From CAVYXK01 sp963708245 (GTDB lineage: Bacteria > Pseudomonadota > Alphaproteobacteria > Acetobacterales > Acetobacteraceae): 64,000 nt of DNA. Below the pieces are notes generated by a model. It made no database searches. It worked only from the letters and a program-made list of their open reading frames with translations, and was not told where the DNA came from. Made by a program: the position numbers and the translations under genes. Shown here one piece after another: positions 51,376 to 60,659 of this stretch. How positions within the stretch are numbered: the stretch's first letter is position 1; the number at the start of each line of letters is the position of its first letter. The stretch spans positions 4,650,001-4,714,000 of the forward strand of contig OY970201.1 in assembly GCA_963708245.1 (NCBI GenBank). The letters are read 5' to 3'.

Positions 51376-52692
51376 TCACAGCATCAGGCTCAGCGGGTCC
51401 TCGACCACGGACTTGAAGGCCGCCAGCCACTCTGCCCCAAGCGCGCCGTCTATCACCCGATGATCGACCGAAAGCGTGCAGGTCATCATCGTCGCGACGA
51501 CCACCTGCCCATCCTTCACCACCGGCCGCGGCTGCCCCGCCGCCACCGCCAGGATCGCCGCTTGCGGCGGATTGATTACCGCAGCGAACTCGGACACGCC
51601 GTACATCCCCATGTTGGAAATGGAGAAGCCACCGCCCTGGAATTCCTCGGGCTTCAGCTTGCCAGTCTTCGCGCGCGCTATCAGGTCCTTCATCTCGTTG
51701 CTGATCGCCGCCAGCCCCTTCTGGTCGGCCTTGCGAACGATGGGCGTGATCAACCCGTCGGGGATCGCCACGGCCACGCTGATATCAATATCGTCGTAGA
51801 GGATAATGTTCTCCTCGGTGAAGCTGGCATTCACCGTCGGTATGCGGCGCAAAGTCACGGCTGCCGCCTTGATCAGCATGTCGTTCACCGACAGCCGGAA
51901 CGCGCCGGGTCCCTCCTTCGGCGATTTCGCATTCAGCTCGTTGCGCAGCTTCAAAAGCACATCGATGTCGATGTCGATCGAAACATAGAAATGCGGGATA
52001 GTCTGCTTCGACTCCGACAACCGGCGAGCAATCACCTTGCGCATCGTGCTGTTCGGCACCAGCCGGTGCGGCGCGGTGATAACCGGCGCGGGGGCCGGCG
52101 GACGCGCTGACGGAGCAGGCGCGGGCGCCGGAGCCGGGGCCGGTCGTGCACCCTTCATCGCCGCCTCGATATCGGCCTTGACGATGCGCCCGTTCGGTCC
52201 GCTGCCTTTCAACCCGCTGAGCTCGATACCCGCCTGCTGCGCCATGCGGCGGGCTAATGGGGAAACGAAAATGCGACCCGCCGCTGCTGCTGTATCCTGC
52301 CCGTTGCCGCGCGCCGGCTGAGCCGCAACCGGTTTCGGCGCCGCGGCGGCCTCCTCCGCCACCGGCGAAGGCGAGGACGAGGTCTGTGCCGGCGCGGGTG
52401 CCGCCTTCAGCACTGGTGGAGCAGCAGGCGCGGCGTCAGGCACTTTCTCTCCGGGCTCGACCAGCACGGCGATCGGCGCGTTGACCTTCACCCCCTCGGT
52501 CCCGTCGCCAACCAGGATCCGGCCCAGCACGCCTTCGTCCACGGCTTCCACTTCCATCGTCGCCTTGTCGGTCTCGATCTCGGCGATGACGTCGCCAGCT
52601 TTGATCTGCTCGCCTTCTTTCTTAAGCCAACGCGCCAGCGTACCCTCCGTCATCGTCGGAGAGAGCGCCGGCATCAGGATATTCGTTGCCAT
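51376..52692 (-). CDS. pdhC: Pyruvate dehydrogenase E2, dihydrolipoamide acetyltransferase
   Basis: 438 residues. One lipoyl domain at the N-terminus (MATNILMPALSPTMTEGTLA; lipoyl Lys in ETDKATMEVEAVDEG). An Ala/Pro linker follows. The E1/E3-binding domain is VSPLARRMAQQAGIELSGLK with GSGPNGRIVKADIEAAM. A second Ala/Pro linker leads to the catalytic acyltransferase domain, ending with DHRVIDGALGAEWLAAFKSV (His and Asp of HRVIDG). It transfers acetyl groups from lipoate to CoA. It begins 13 bases after pdhB. Confidence 0.95.
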   Translation of the reverse strand: MATNILMPALSPTMTEGTLARWLKKEGEQIKAGDVIAEIETDKATMEVEAVDEGVLGRILVGDGTEGVKVNAPIAVLVEPGEKVPDAAPAAPPVLKAAPAPAQTSSSPSPVAEEAAAAPKPVAAQPARGNGQDTAAAAGRIFVSPLARRMAQQAGIELSGLKGSGPNGRIVKADIEAAMKGARPAPAPAPAPAPSARPPAPAPVITAPHRLVPNSTMRKVIARRLSESKQTIPHFYVSIDIDIDVLLKLRNELNAKSPKEGPGAFRLSVNDMLIKAAAVTLRRIPTVNASFTEENIILYDDIDISVAVAIPDGLITPIVRKADQKGLAAISNEMKDLIARAKTGKLKPEEFQGGGFSISNMGMYGVSEFAAVINPPQAAILAVAAGQPRPVVKDGQVVVATMMTCTLSVDHRVIDGALGAEWLAAFKSVVEDPLSLML

Positions 52693-52705
52693 CGCCTCCG
52701 CTCCC

Positions 52706-54115
52706 TCAAAGTATCTTCTTCACCGCATCGACAACCCATTCCGGCTGCGGCAGGGCGAGCTTCTCCAGGTTGGCGGCATAGGGCAACGGCACATCCACGC
52801 CGTGCACGCGCACTGGCGGCGCATCCAGCCAGTCGAACGTGCCCTCGATCACCTGCATGGCGATCTCTGCGCCGATGCCGGCAAACGGCCATCCCTCCTC
52901 GACCGAGACGAAGCGGTTGGTCTTCTTCACGCTCTCGATGATCGTCGCGGTGTCCAGCGGGCGCAGGCTGCGCAGGTTGATCACCTCGGCTTCGATCCCC
53001 TCAGCGGCGAGCACCTCGGCCGCCTTCATCGCCACGTCGACCATGATGCTGAATGCAACGATCGTCACCCGGTCCCCCGGCCGCTCGATTTTCGCCTGTC
53101 CGATCGGCAGGATGAACTCCTCGTCGGTCGGGCAGTCGAAGGTGTGGCCGTAGAGGATCTCGTTCTCCAGCACGATCACCGGGTTGGGGTCGCGGATCGC
53201 GGCGCGCAGGAGGCCCTTGGCGTCTGCCGAGGACCACGGCGCCACCACCTTCAGTCCGGGCACATGCGCGTACCAGCTCGCATAACACTGACTGTGCTGC
53301 GCGGCGACGCGCGAGGCAGCTCCGTTCGGACCACGAAACACGATCGGGCAACCCATCTGTCCGCCGGACATGTAAAGCGTCTTGGCGGCCGAGTTGATGA
53401 TCTGGTCCATCGCCTGCATGGCGAAGTTGAACGTCATGTATTCGACGATTGGGCGCAGTCCGTTCAGCGCCGCACCTACCGACATGCCGGTGAACCCGTG
53501 CTCGGTGATGGGCGTGTCGATGATCCGCTTGGGGCCGAATTCGTCGAGCAATCCCTGACTGATCTTGTAGGCGCCCTGGTACTGGGCGACTTCTTCCCCG
53601 ATCAGGAACACGGTTGGGTCGCGGCGCAGCTCGGCGGCCATCGCGTCGCGCAGCGCCTCGCGGACCGTGATCGCCTTGGTCGGCCCCCAGTCCTTCTCCG
53701 GCTGCGGTGCCGGCAGCGCTTGTGCCGCCGGTGCGCGCTGCCCCTGTGCGGCACGGGCGGCGATGGCGCCGGCATCCTCTGCTTCCGCCACAGCCTTGGG
53801 TTCGGCCGGGCGCGCTTTCGTGTCCTCCCGCTGGGGGGCAGCGGGCGGTGCTGCGGCTTGCGAGACATCCTCTCCGTTCGCCGCCAGCACCGCGATCGGC
53901 GTGTTCACCGCCACACCTTCGGTGCCCTCATTGACCAGGATGCGGGCGAGCTTGCCCTCATCGACGGCTTCCACCTCCATCGTCGCCTTGTCGGTTTCGA
54001 TCTCGGCGATCACGTCGCCCGCGTGGACGTCCTCGCCCTCTTTCTTGAGCCAGCGAGCGAGCTTGCCCTCGGTCATCGTGGGCGACAGCGCGGGCATCAG
54101 GATCTGAGTCGTCAT
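52706..54115 (-). CDS. pdhB: Pyruvate dehydrogenase E1 beta with N-terminal lipoyl domain
   Basis: 469 residues. Residues 1-80 form a lipoyl domain (MTTQILMPALSPTMTEGKLA; ETDKATMEVEAVDEG) almost identical to that of pdhC. After a Pro/Ala linker comes the transketolase-type E1 beta: ITVREALRDAMAAELRRDPT, VFLIGEEVAQYQGAYKISQG, RIIDTPITEHGFTGMSVGAA and RFVSVEEGWPFAGIGAEIAM. A lipoylated E1 beta is a known feature of alphaproteobacterial complexes. It starts 3 bases after pdhA, so expression is coupled. Confidence 0.95.
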   Translation of the reverse strand: MTTQILMPALSPTMTEGKLARWLKKEGEDVHAGDVIAEIETDKATMEVEAVDEGKLARILVNEGTEGVAVNTPIAVLAANGEDVSQAAAPPAAPQREDTKARPAEPKAVAEAEDAGAIAARAAQGQRAPAAQALPAPQPEKDWGPTKAITVREALRDAMAAELRRDPTVFLIGEEVAQYQGAYKISQGLLDEFGPKRIIDTPITEHGFTGMSVGAALNGLRPIVEYMTFNFAMQAMDQIINSAAKTLYMSGGQMGCPIVFRGPNGAASRVAAQHSQCYASWYAHVPGLKVVAPWSSADAKGLLRAAIRDPNPVIVLENEILYGHTFDCPTDEEFILPIGQAKIERPGDRVTIVAFSIMVDVAMKAAEVLAAEGIEAEVINLRSLRPLDTATIIESVKKTNRFVSVEEGWPFAGIGAEIAMQVIEGTFDWLDAPPVRVHGVDVPLPYAANLEKLALPQPEWVVDAVKKIL

Positions 54116-54118
54116 CGT

Positions 54119-55129
54119 TCAGCCCTCCAACAGCACGTCGGTCCAGAGCTCGGACGGGTCGGGCTCGGGACTCGATTGCGCGAAGTCGGCGGCTTCCTGG
54201 ATGACGGCCTTCACCTCGTCGTCGATGCGCTTAATGGTCGCTTCGTCGACGCCGAGACTCTCCAGCTTATGCCGCACGCCCTCGATGCAGTCATGCTGCG
54301 TGCGCATCTGCTGCACCTCTTCGCGCGTGCGGTAACGGGCCGGATCCGACATCGAGTGGCCGCGGTAGCGGTAGGTCTTGACCTCCAGCAAATGTGGGCC
54401 GTTGCCGGCACGGCAGTGCGCGACCGCATGCTCGCCGGCATCTTTCACAGCGAGCACGTCCATCCCATCGACTTGCGAACCGGGGATGCCCCAGGGCGCC
54501 CCATTCTTCGACAGATCGCGCGAGGCGGAGGCTCGCTCGATGCTGGTGCCCATGCCGTAGCGGTTGTTCTCGATCACGTAGACGACCGGCAGCTTCATCA
54601 GCGCGGCCAGGTTGAAGCTCTCGTACACCTGTCCCTGGGCAGATGCGCCTTCGCCGAAATAGGTCAGGCAGACGCGGTCGTTTCCGCGATACCAGTTGCT
54701 GAAGCCGAGCCCGGTGCCGAGGCTAACCTGGGCGCCGACGATGCCATGCCCGCCGAAGAAATTGCGCTTCTTGCTGAACATGTGCATCGACCCGCCCTTG
54801 CCGTGCGAATAGCCGGTCGCGCGGCCAGTCAGCTCTGCCATCACGCCCTTCGGGTCCATTCCCGTGGCCAGCATATGGCCATGATCGCGATATGAGGTGA
54901 TGACTTCGTCGCCCTCGCTGATCGCCATCTGCATGCCGACGACCACGGCCTCCTGGCCGATATAGAGGTGGCAGAAACCGCCGATCAGCCCCATGCCGTA
55001 GAGCTGACCGGCTTTCTCCTCGAAGCGTCGGATCAGCAGCATGTCGTGGTAGGCTTTGAGGAGCTGGTCCTTGTCGATGCGGGCGTCGCGCGGCTTCGCC
55101 CGCTTCGCCTTTTCGGCTGCCTGTGCCAT
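54119..55129 (-). CDS. pdhA: Pyruvate dehydrogenase E1 alpha
   Basis: 336 residues from the ATG at 55129, behind GGGGAGAAG; the longer in-frame start at 55231 includes promoter sequence. LLKAYHDMLLIRRFEEKAGQ, GLIGGFCHLYIGQEAVVVGM, GKGGSMHMFSKKRNFFGGHG, TPP motif YFGEGASAQGQVYESFNLAA with ENNRYGMGTSIERASA, and the Ser loop YRYRGHSMSDPARYRTREEV. It decarboxylates pyruvate with TPP. First gene of the operon. Confidence 0.96.
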   Translation of the reverse strand: MAQAAEKAKRAKPRDARIDKDQLLKAYHDMLLIRRFEEKAGQLYGMGLIGGFCHLYIGQEAVVVGMQMAISEGDEVITSYRDHGHMLATGMDPKGVMAELTGRATGYSHGKGGSMHMFSKKRNFFGGHGIVGAQVSLGTGLGFSNWYRGNDRVCLTYFGEGASAQGQVYESFNLAALMKLPVVYVIENNRYGMGTSIERASASRDLSKNGAPWGIPGSQVDGMDVLAVKDAGEHAVAHCRAGNGPHLLEVKTYRYRGHSMSDPARYRTREEVQQMRTQHDCIEGVRHKLESLGVDEATIKRIDDEVKAVIQEAADFAQSSPEPDPSELWTDVLLEG

Positions 55130-55598
55130 TCTGCTTCTCCCCTGGGTCCGGGAAAACTTGCCCGGAGGTATCCCCCGGCGCCAGAGACGGCAAGGGCGGC
55201 TGCAACGGAAATGCCTTATTGTGCAATGCAATAGGGGGTGTTAACCGGAATCTGGTTAACTGCTTGTCGCACCGCTCGTGGTGCGCATCTGCGCCAGCTG
55301 CCATTGCGTGGCGGCGCCACAGCCCGCAATCTTCTTCCACCCATTCGATCGAATTTGCACGGCCGTTGCCGACCCGTCCCGCCATCACCGACGCGTGCCG
55401 GCAAAGGGGAGGGGGGCAGGGCCGCGAGAGCTGGGGATGGCTTCCGAGGAATGTCGCCCCGTCGCTCTATTTTACGCCGGAGTTTCAAAAGCCGTGTAAA
55501 TTAGCGACGCGCATTTGCCTCGCCAGGGCAGGGGCGCCTTCAATTGGAGCAATGGACCCCAGCACGCGTCTGAAAGACCTGCGGCGGCTCCGGTTTTC
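55130..55598. other. Upstream region of pdhA
   Basis: About 470 bases between pdhA and the IS3-family element. It holds two dyads near the pdhA start, listed separately; the rest has no supported gene. Confidence 0.4.
55217..55260. promoter_or_regulatory. Two dyad sites upstream of pdhA
   Basis: TATTGTGCAATGCAATA (55217-55233) is TATTG-N7-CAATA, and GTTAACC-N7-GGTTAAC (55240-55260) follows it directly. They lie 90-130 bases upstream of the pdhA ATG. TGCAATGCAA-type sites are reported for PhaR and short-chain acyl-CoA regulators of alphaproteobacteria; the assignment here is a guess. Confidence 0.4.
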
Positions 55599-55656
55599 TG
55601 GACAGCGGGATAAGCTTAGGGCTGACCGGTTCCATAAGAGGCGAGACGTGGGTGTA

Positions 55657-55959
55657 ATGAGGAAGCAGCACAGCGCGGACTTCAAGGCGCGCGTGGCGAT
55701 GGCGGCGCTGTCGGGGGAGAAGACCCTGGCGGAGCTGTCGTCGGAATTCGGTGTCCATCCGACAATGATCAGCACCTGGAAGCAGGAGCTGATGAAGCGT
55801 GCGAGTGAGCTGTTTGCGCGTGGCCACAAGGCGGCGGGAGCCGAGGACACACAGAAAGTGATCGACGATCTGCACCGCAAGATCGGTCAGTTGCAGGTCG
55901 AACGCGATTTTCTTGCCGGGCAGCCCGCCATCTCCCGACTGCTGAGAGGCGGGCGATGA
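55657..55959 (+). CDS. IS3-family transposase, orfA
   Basis: 100 residues from the ATG at 55657. MRKQHSADFKARVAMAALSG, EKTLAELSSEFGVHPTMIST and WKQELMKRASELFARGHKAA form the helix-turn-helix of orfA. The C-terminal leucine-zipper-like part is DLHRKIGQLQVERDFLAG. In-frame sequence farther upstream is not part of the gene. It overlaps orfB by ATGA; a fusion protein by frameshifting is possible. Confidence 0.87.
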   Translation: MRKQHSADFKARVAMAALSGEKTLAELSSEFGVHPTMISTWKQELMKRASELFARGHKAAGAEDTQKVIDDLHRKIGQLQVERDFLAGQPAISRLLRGGR

Positions 55960-56789
55960 TCGCGCCGGAGGCGGGGCTGTCCGTAGGCCGGCAATGCACG
56001 CTGCTCGGGATCGCGCGCAGCAGCTTCTATTACCAGCCTCGGCCGATCTCTGCGCCGGAACTCGGTCTGCTGAACCGGCTCGACCGGATTTTCACGGAAC
56101 ATCCAGTGTATGGCAGCCGGCGGCTGCAAGTGGCGCTGTCGCGCGAGGGGATTTCGGTGGGGCGTCGGCGCGTCCGACGGCTGATGCGCAAGCTGGGGCT
56201 GTGCGCGATCAGGCCGAAGCGGGACACCAGCAAGCCGCACCCTGAGCATAAAATCTATCCGTATCTGCTGCGCGACAAAACGATCGACCAGCCGAACCAG
56301 GTGTGGGCGAGCGACATCACGTACATCCCGATGCGCCGGGGATTTCTGTATCTTGTTGCGATCATCGATTGGGCGACGCGGCGGGTTCTGTCCTGGCGGT
56401 TGTCGAACACCCTGACGACCGGGTTCTGCGTCGACGCACTCAATGAAGCTCTTGTCCGGTACGGCAAGCCCGGAATTTTTAACACGGACCAGGGCTCACA
56501 GTTTACGAGCGACACGTTCACGCGGGTGCTGTTGGATCATGGGATCGAGATCAGCATGGATGGGCGCGGGCGCTGCCATGACAATATCTTTGTCGAGCGC
56601 CTGTGGTGGACGGTGAAGTACGAATGGGTCTACCTGCGCCCGGCGGCCAACGGGCTTGAGCAAAGGCGCAGCTTTGCTGAATTCTTCGACTGGTACAACC
56701 GGCGACGCCCGCACCAGGCGCTTGGATGGCAAACACCGGACGAGGCCTATTTCGGCAACGCCGGGCCGGCTGTGGCGGAGGCGGCATAA
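55956..56789 (+). CDS. IS3-family transposase, orfB
   Basis: 277 residues. N-terminal HTH_21-like segment HPVYGSRRLQVALSREGISV with RRRVRRLMRKLGL; integrase core with QVWASDITYIPMRRGFLYLV (first Asp), FNTDQGSQFTSDTFTRVLLD (second Asp) and DNIFVERLWWTVKYEWVYLR (Glu). The full DDE triad is intact, so the element may be active or recently inserted. Confidence 0.92.
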   Translation: MIAPEAGLSVGRQCTLLGIARSSFYYQPRPISAPELGLLNRLDRIFTEHPVYGSRRLQVALSREGISVGRRRVRRLMRKLGLCAIRPKRDTSKPHPEHKIYPYLLRDKTIDQPNQVWASDITYIPMRRGFLYLVAIIDWATRRVLSWRLSNTLTTGFCVDALNEALVRYGKPGIFNTDQGSQFTSDTFTRVLLDHGIEISMDGRGRCHDNIFVERLWWTVKYEWVYLRPAANGLEQRRSFAEFFDWYNRRRPHQALGWQTPDEAYFGNAGPAVAEAA

Positions 56790-56995
56790 CGCGATGGCAC
56801 ATCGACGCTGTGGATTTGTGGACAGTCGGCTGCGCCGATGCCCGCCTGACCGCGCGAGCGCGGTCCCCCATGGACAAGCCGGGGAAAACGCTCTGCGTTT
56901 CCCCCACCTTGCCCACAGGTCGGCGGCTGTCCATAAGCTCTACAGCGCACCAACAACAGCAAGGATTGAATTTGATTCCGGGAAAGGTGTAACCT

Positions 56996-57499
56996 TCAAC
57001 CGGCAACCAGCCTTAGCTTATTCTTCCCGGGACCTGTCCAAACAACCGGGACCACCGCAACCATCAAGCCGCCGGGACGAACCAGCGCCGCGAGTGAGCT
57101 TACGATGGCGCTGGGATCAGGCAGAAACTCAAGGATGAGCCGTCCCACGACCGCGTCGAAAAGCTCGCTGCTCGGCACGAGGCCGACGTCGGCTCCGGGA
57201 AGCAAACGTTGGAAAGCCCCGCTTGGTCGACCCGGGACCGCGCCATCGCGTCGCGCTCGACGACACCCACCACCTCCCCCGTCGGGCCGACCAGCCTAGC
57301 CACCAGCATCGCGACGTCGCCGACACCGGAGCCGACGTCCAAGACGCGCTGCCCCGGGGCCGACGTCGGCGTCGCGAAACAGGCGCTCAGTGAATGGTTC
57401 GAGGATCGCCGCCTGACGAATGAGCCTTTGGTGTTGGGCGCTCGGGTCGCCTAAGACATAGGAAGCATCGGCGGTCGGGCGGGTCGTATCAACCGACAT
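56996..57499 (-). pseudogene. SAM-dependent methyltransferase with frameshifts
   Basis: Read on the minus strand from 57499. MSVDTTRPTADASYVLGDPS and ILEPFTERLFRDADVGPG are in one frame. VLDVGSGVGDVAMLVARLVG (motif I) is in a second, after an extra G in a GGGG run at about 57350. SELFDAVVGRLILEFLPDPS then LAALVRPGGLMVAVVPV is in a third, to a stop at 56996. The order is that of a UbiE-type class I methyltransferase. The C-terminal half is missing. It is inactive and lies next to the IS3 element. Confidence 0.75.
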
Positions 57500-58675
57500 T
57501 CAAGCCGCCGCCGGCCTGTCGGTGGTCGTGCGCAGGTTTGGCTCGGGGCGCGTCGTCACCGTTCCGCGCTCCACCCGGTGCACCAGCGCGCCAAGATGCG
57601 CCGGCTTCTCCTGCCGCAACCACGGCTCCGCCGCCAGCGCGGCGTGCATGTCGCGATATCCCGCCGCGCGCCGCTCGGCGATCGAGCTGCGCGAGAACTC
57701 CGCATCGCTGTTCGGAATCTGATCGGCACTCGGGCGATACACGATATGCACGATGTCCAGCCGCCGTGCCGCCAGCGCCGGATCGTCCGGCACTGCCGAT
57801 ACCTCGGGAACCCCCGCCGCCTTCAGCAGGCGCACTGCGTGGCGCAGGTTCACCTTGGTCGCCACCGCATCGATATGGTGCGCGGTGCGGCTCGCATACT
57901 GGATCTGCTTGGCGCGCCACAGCACCTCGTTCATCGTCTCCGGCGGTGGCCCGGCAGCGTCCCACAGATCGATCAGGAACACGACCATGCGGGGATACCC
58001 TGGCTCGTCGACGACCGCGTCCAGCGGTGTGTTGGAAACGCAACCACCATCCCAGTAAAGCTTCCCGCCCGCCAGCGTGGCCGGGAAGCCGGGGGGCAAC
58101 GAACCGCTGGCGAGCACATGCTCCGGTCCGATCGTCTGCCGGTGGTTGTCGAAGAACTCCAGATTGCCGGTGGCAATATTGGTTGCCCCCAGACTAAGCC
58201 GGGTGGCGCGACTGTTGATCAGCGAGAAATCCGCGAACCGCCGCAGCGTGAACAGCATCGGCGTGGTATCGTAGAAGCTCACCTCCTGCGCCGCCGCTCG
58301 CGGGACCAGAAACGGGTTCACCGGCCGCGGGGTGAAGAAACACGGTTGTCCGAACACCAACGCCTCGGCATTACTGGCCATGTTGTGCAGCATCTGCCAC
58401 GGCCCCAGGACCAGTGCCATTGGCAGATCCGGCCAGGAGATTGCCTCCCACAGCGCCGCCAGGCGCTCCACCCGGTCCTCCGGCCGGGTACCGGCGATGA
58501 CCGCGGCGTTGATCGCGCCGATCGAGATGCCGGACACCCAGTCCGGATGGCGGCCATGTTCTGCCAGCGCCTGGTAGGCGCCGATGTGGTAGGCGCCGAG
58601 CGCCCCACCCCCCTGCAGCATCAGCGCGAAGGTGGGAGTCTCCACGGCCGTCCTCGGCCCCGGTCGCATGCTCAT
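57500..58675 (-). CDS. Patatin-like phospholipase
   Basis: 391 residues from the ATG at 58675 behind GGAGGA. Patatin core: oxyanion loop MLQGGGALGAYHIGAYQALA, nucleophile Ser in WVSGISIGAINAAVIAGTRP, and catalytic Asp in LYWDGGCVSNTPLDAVVDEP. The C-terminal part (LIDLWDAAGPPPETMNEVLW, YRDMHAALAAEPWL) matches the extension called DUF3734 in this group. It is expected to hydrolyse acyl lipids, possibly in polyhydroxybutyrate or membrane metabolism. No signal peptide. Confidence 0.88.
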   Translation of the reverse strand: MSMRPGPRTAVETPTFALMLQGGGALGAYHIGAYQALAEHGRHPDWVSGISIGAINAAVIAGTRPEDRVERLAALWEAISWPDLPMALVLGPWQMLHNMASNAEALVFGQPCFFTPRPVNPFLVPRAAAQEVSFYDTTPMLFTLRRFADFSLINSRATRLSLGATNIATGNLEFFDNHRQTIGPEHVLASGSLPPGFPATLAGGKLYWDGGCVSNTPLDAVVDEPGYPRMVVFLIDLWDAAGPPPETMNEVLWRAKQIQYASRTAHHIDAVATKVNLRHAVRLLKAAGVPEVSAVPDDPALAARRLDIVHIVYRPSADQIPNSDAEFSRSSIAERRAAGYRDMHAALAAEPWLRQEKPAHLGALVHRVERGTVTTRPEPNLRTTTDRPAAA

Positions 58676-58854
58676 CGCCGTTCCTCCGTTGCAATGCAGC
58701 ATAACATGGCGCAGACGGACCGCCCGTGGCGAGAACTATTTGGCCTACGCCGTGAGCTGACATCTACGTGGGCCAGCGTGCTCGCCCACTACGCACAAAT
58801 AGAAACCCCGACACACGGCCGGGGTTCAATGACAAATGGTATAAAGCGCTACGC

Positions 58855-59397
58855 TCAGCGCGCCCTCCGCCATCTCGCAAAGCCGATCCCGGCGAGGGAG
58901 AGGCCAACCAGTGGGAGCGTGGTGGGCTCGGGGATCGCCGTTCCGATAATTTGGTTCCCGGTTTCAGGAACAATCTGTGCGGACGTATCGGTGTAATATT
59001 GCGGGACAACGCTTGCGCCTTGAATGCACTGTCCACCACCGAACGCCTGATCGCAGTAGTAATTGAAGCCCGTAAACGGATGTTCCTGAAACGCGAAGTA
59101 ACCGCCGTCAGTTCCGCTGAAGTTGAAATAAAGATCTGTCGGCGTGGCAGTGACGTCGCTGCCGTCCACGAACACAGAGCTGCTAGGATTTGTGAGGTTG
59201 AAAGAAGCGCCCACCCCGTTCAACTCGAGATTCCAAGCGGTAATAGCGGAGACGCTGAGAACCCCCGTTGCTCCATTGGTCTGAATAGTGCCCGTGACGC
59301 TACCTAACCCGATCGTCTGATCGATTTTGTAGGTGATCGGGTCGGCACTGCAAACGCCGGCTGCGCGTGCTGTTCTACTGACGCGCTCGGCTTTCAG
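58855..59397 (-). pseudogene. PEP-CTERM secreted protein lacking its signal peptide
   Basis: The minus-strand frame is open from 59397 to the stop at 58855. It reads RAAGVCSADPITYKIDQTIG and NGATGVLSVSAITAWNLELN, then SGTDGGYFAFQEHPFTG, and ends with a PEP-CTERM sorting signal IPEPTTLPLVGLSLAGIGFA then RWRRAR. Only a TTG at 59223 could start translation inside the frame, but that would begin mid-domain. A normal protein of this type has an N-terminal signal peptide; the stop at 59398-59400 lies where it should be. So the gene is cut at its 5' end, next to the GT2 gene. PEP-CTERM proteins go to the cell surface in exopolysaccharide producers. Confidence 0.72.
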
Positions 59398-59452
59398 TCA
59401 GCCGACTGCGGGAAGCGGAGCGACCGCTTCGCACCTCTGGCCGGTTCCCGAC

Positions 59453-60517
59453 CTAGACCCCTTGCGATGGGCGCGGTACCAGCATGCGAGCGCCGCCGAG
59501 CGCGATGGACACAGCCCGATCGACTGCCGGTGGGCGGAACCCCGCGGCCAGCAGGGGACGCGAACGGAACGCGCGGGCCAGTGACGGGCCACCCGCACGC
59601 ACCCCGGCCCTGACCGTGTTCCACCATCCCTCGCCCGCTGCTGTGGCCACCCGAGCCCGGTCGTCCGGCGTTAGCGCATTCGCGGCCATGAAGCTTTGCA
59701 GCAGCCGCTCGAGATATGCGCCCAGACGATCCAGCATCGTCGCATCCCTCACCGGCTCCCGGTTGGAAAGATGTCGCACCACCAGTCGCGCGGCGTCCGC
59801 CGCATCCTCGCCTAGCCATGCGGCATATGCCCCGCACAGCACGCGCTCGGCGTTTGCGTTCAGTCGCTCCTGCCCTGCCCACGTCGTGTTGGCGTTATGC
59901 CAGCGGTAAATTGTTAGCGGCGCTGGCAGCCGAACGATATCGCCCAGGCAGAGCAGCCGATGATACAGATCGAAATCATCCGCCAGTTCGTATTCGGGTC
60001 GAACGAACTGGCCCAGCCGCCGCACCGCGTCCGCTCGCAGCATGATCGAGGACCAGGTCAGTGGGTTATCGACCAGCAGCAACCAGCGCATCACCGGCGC
60101 GCTGCCGTCGGCGACATGGCCGCTCCGGCTCAGCCGTCCCCCGGACTCCAGCTCGACCTCCGTCGCCACCAGCACCACGGTCGGCTCGCGGTCGAGCAGC
60201 GCCACTTGCTCGGCAAGCCGCGCCGGTCGGCTGATGTCGTCGTGGTCATGTGCCACGACGTACTCCCCGCGACAGGCTTCGAACCCGAGATTGCGCGCGC
60301 CGACGACACCGAGATTGCGCTCTGCACGAACAACGCGCAGCCGGGGATCCGCAACCCCGGCGAGGATGCGAGGCGTCTCGTCGGTCGAAGCGTCATCAAC
60401 GACGACAAGCTCGAAATCGCGATATGTCTGCGCAAGCACGCTTGTAATGCTATCGGCAATCGTGCGCGCACCATTGAAGGTTGTCATCAGTACGCTGACA
60501 CGCGGGGCGCCCGGCAT
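59453..60517 (-). CDS. Family 2 glycosyltransferase
   Basis: 354 residues. GT-A fold: VSVLMTTFNGARTIADSITS, FELVVVDDASTDETPRILAG, NLGVVGARNLGFEACRGEYV, AHDHDDISRPARLAEQVALL (DxD-like HDHDD binding the metal-nucleotide sugar), and YELADDFDLYHRLLCLGDIV. The C-terminal region from about 245 has no recognised motif. Likely adds a sugar to a surface polysaccharide. It is in the island with the PEP-CTERM relic. Confidence 0.87.
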   Translation of the reverse strand: MPGAPRVSVLMTTFNGARTIADSITSVLAQTYRDFELVVVDDASTDETPRILAGVADPRLRVVRAERNLGVVGARNLGFEACRGEYVVAHDHDDISRPARLAEQVALLDREPTVVLVATEVELESGGRLSRSGHVADGSAPVMRWLLLVDNPLTWSSIMLRADAVRRLGQFVRPEYELADDFDLYHRLLCLGDIVRLPAPLTIYRWHNANTTWAGQERLNANAERVLCGAYAAWLGEDAADAARLVVRHLSNREPVRDATMLDRLGAYLERLLQSFMAANALTPDDRARVATAAGEGWWNTVRAGVRAGGPSLARAFRSRPLLAAGFRPPAVDRAVSIALGGARMLVPRPSQGV

Positions 60518-60659
60518 TGCCGCAGCCGGTCCTACCGGCCTGCCGATGGCGAAACAACGTTCCGCCGTACGCAGAATGCGGATCCGGGCATGACGCTATT
60601 TGCCTAGGACGGAGTTATATTCCGCCTTCCACAGCTTCAACCGGGTTTTCCACCCCCCG

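Larger units (their letters stand above)
55599..56933 (+). mobile_element. IS3-family insertion element
   Basis: Two overlapping genes typical of IS3 (orfA with helix-turn-helix, orfB with DDE integrase). Candidate ends are TGGACAGC at 55599 and its complement GCTGTCCA ending at 56933; only these 8 bases match, so the right end may be elsewhere or truncated. No target duplication was found. It is inserted upstream of pdhA and marks the edge of an island reaching to ftsB. Confidence 0.7.

Noticed and set aside
52481..54895. 804-codon plus-strand frame
   Set aside because: Antisense to pdhB and parts of pdhC and pdhA, with a His/Arg/Asp-rich composition typical of antisense translation of GC-rich genes.
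57578..58996. 472-codon plus-strand frame
   Set aside because: Antisense to the patatin gene, whose catalytic motifs are intact.
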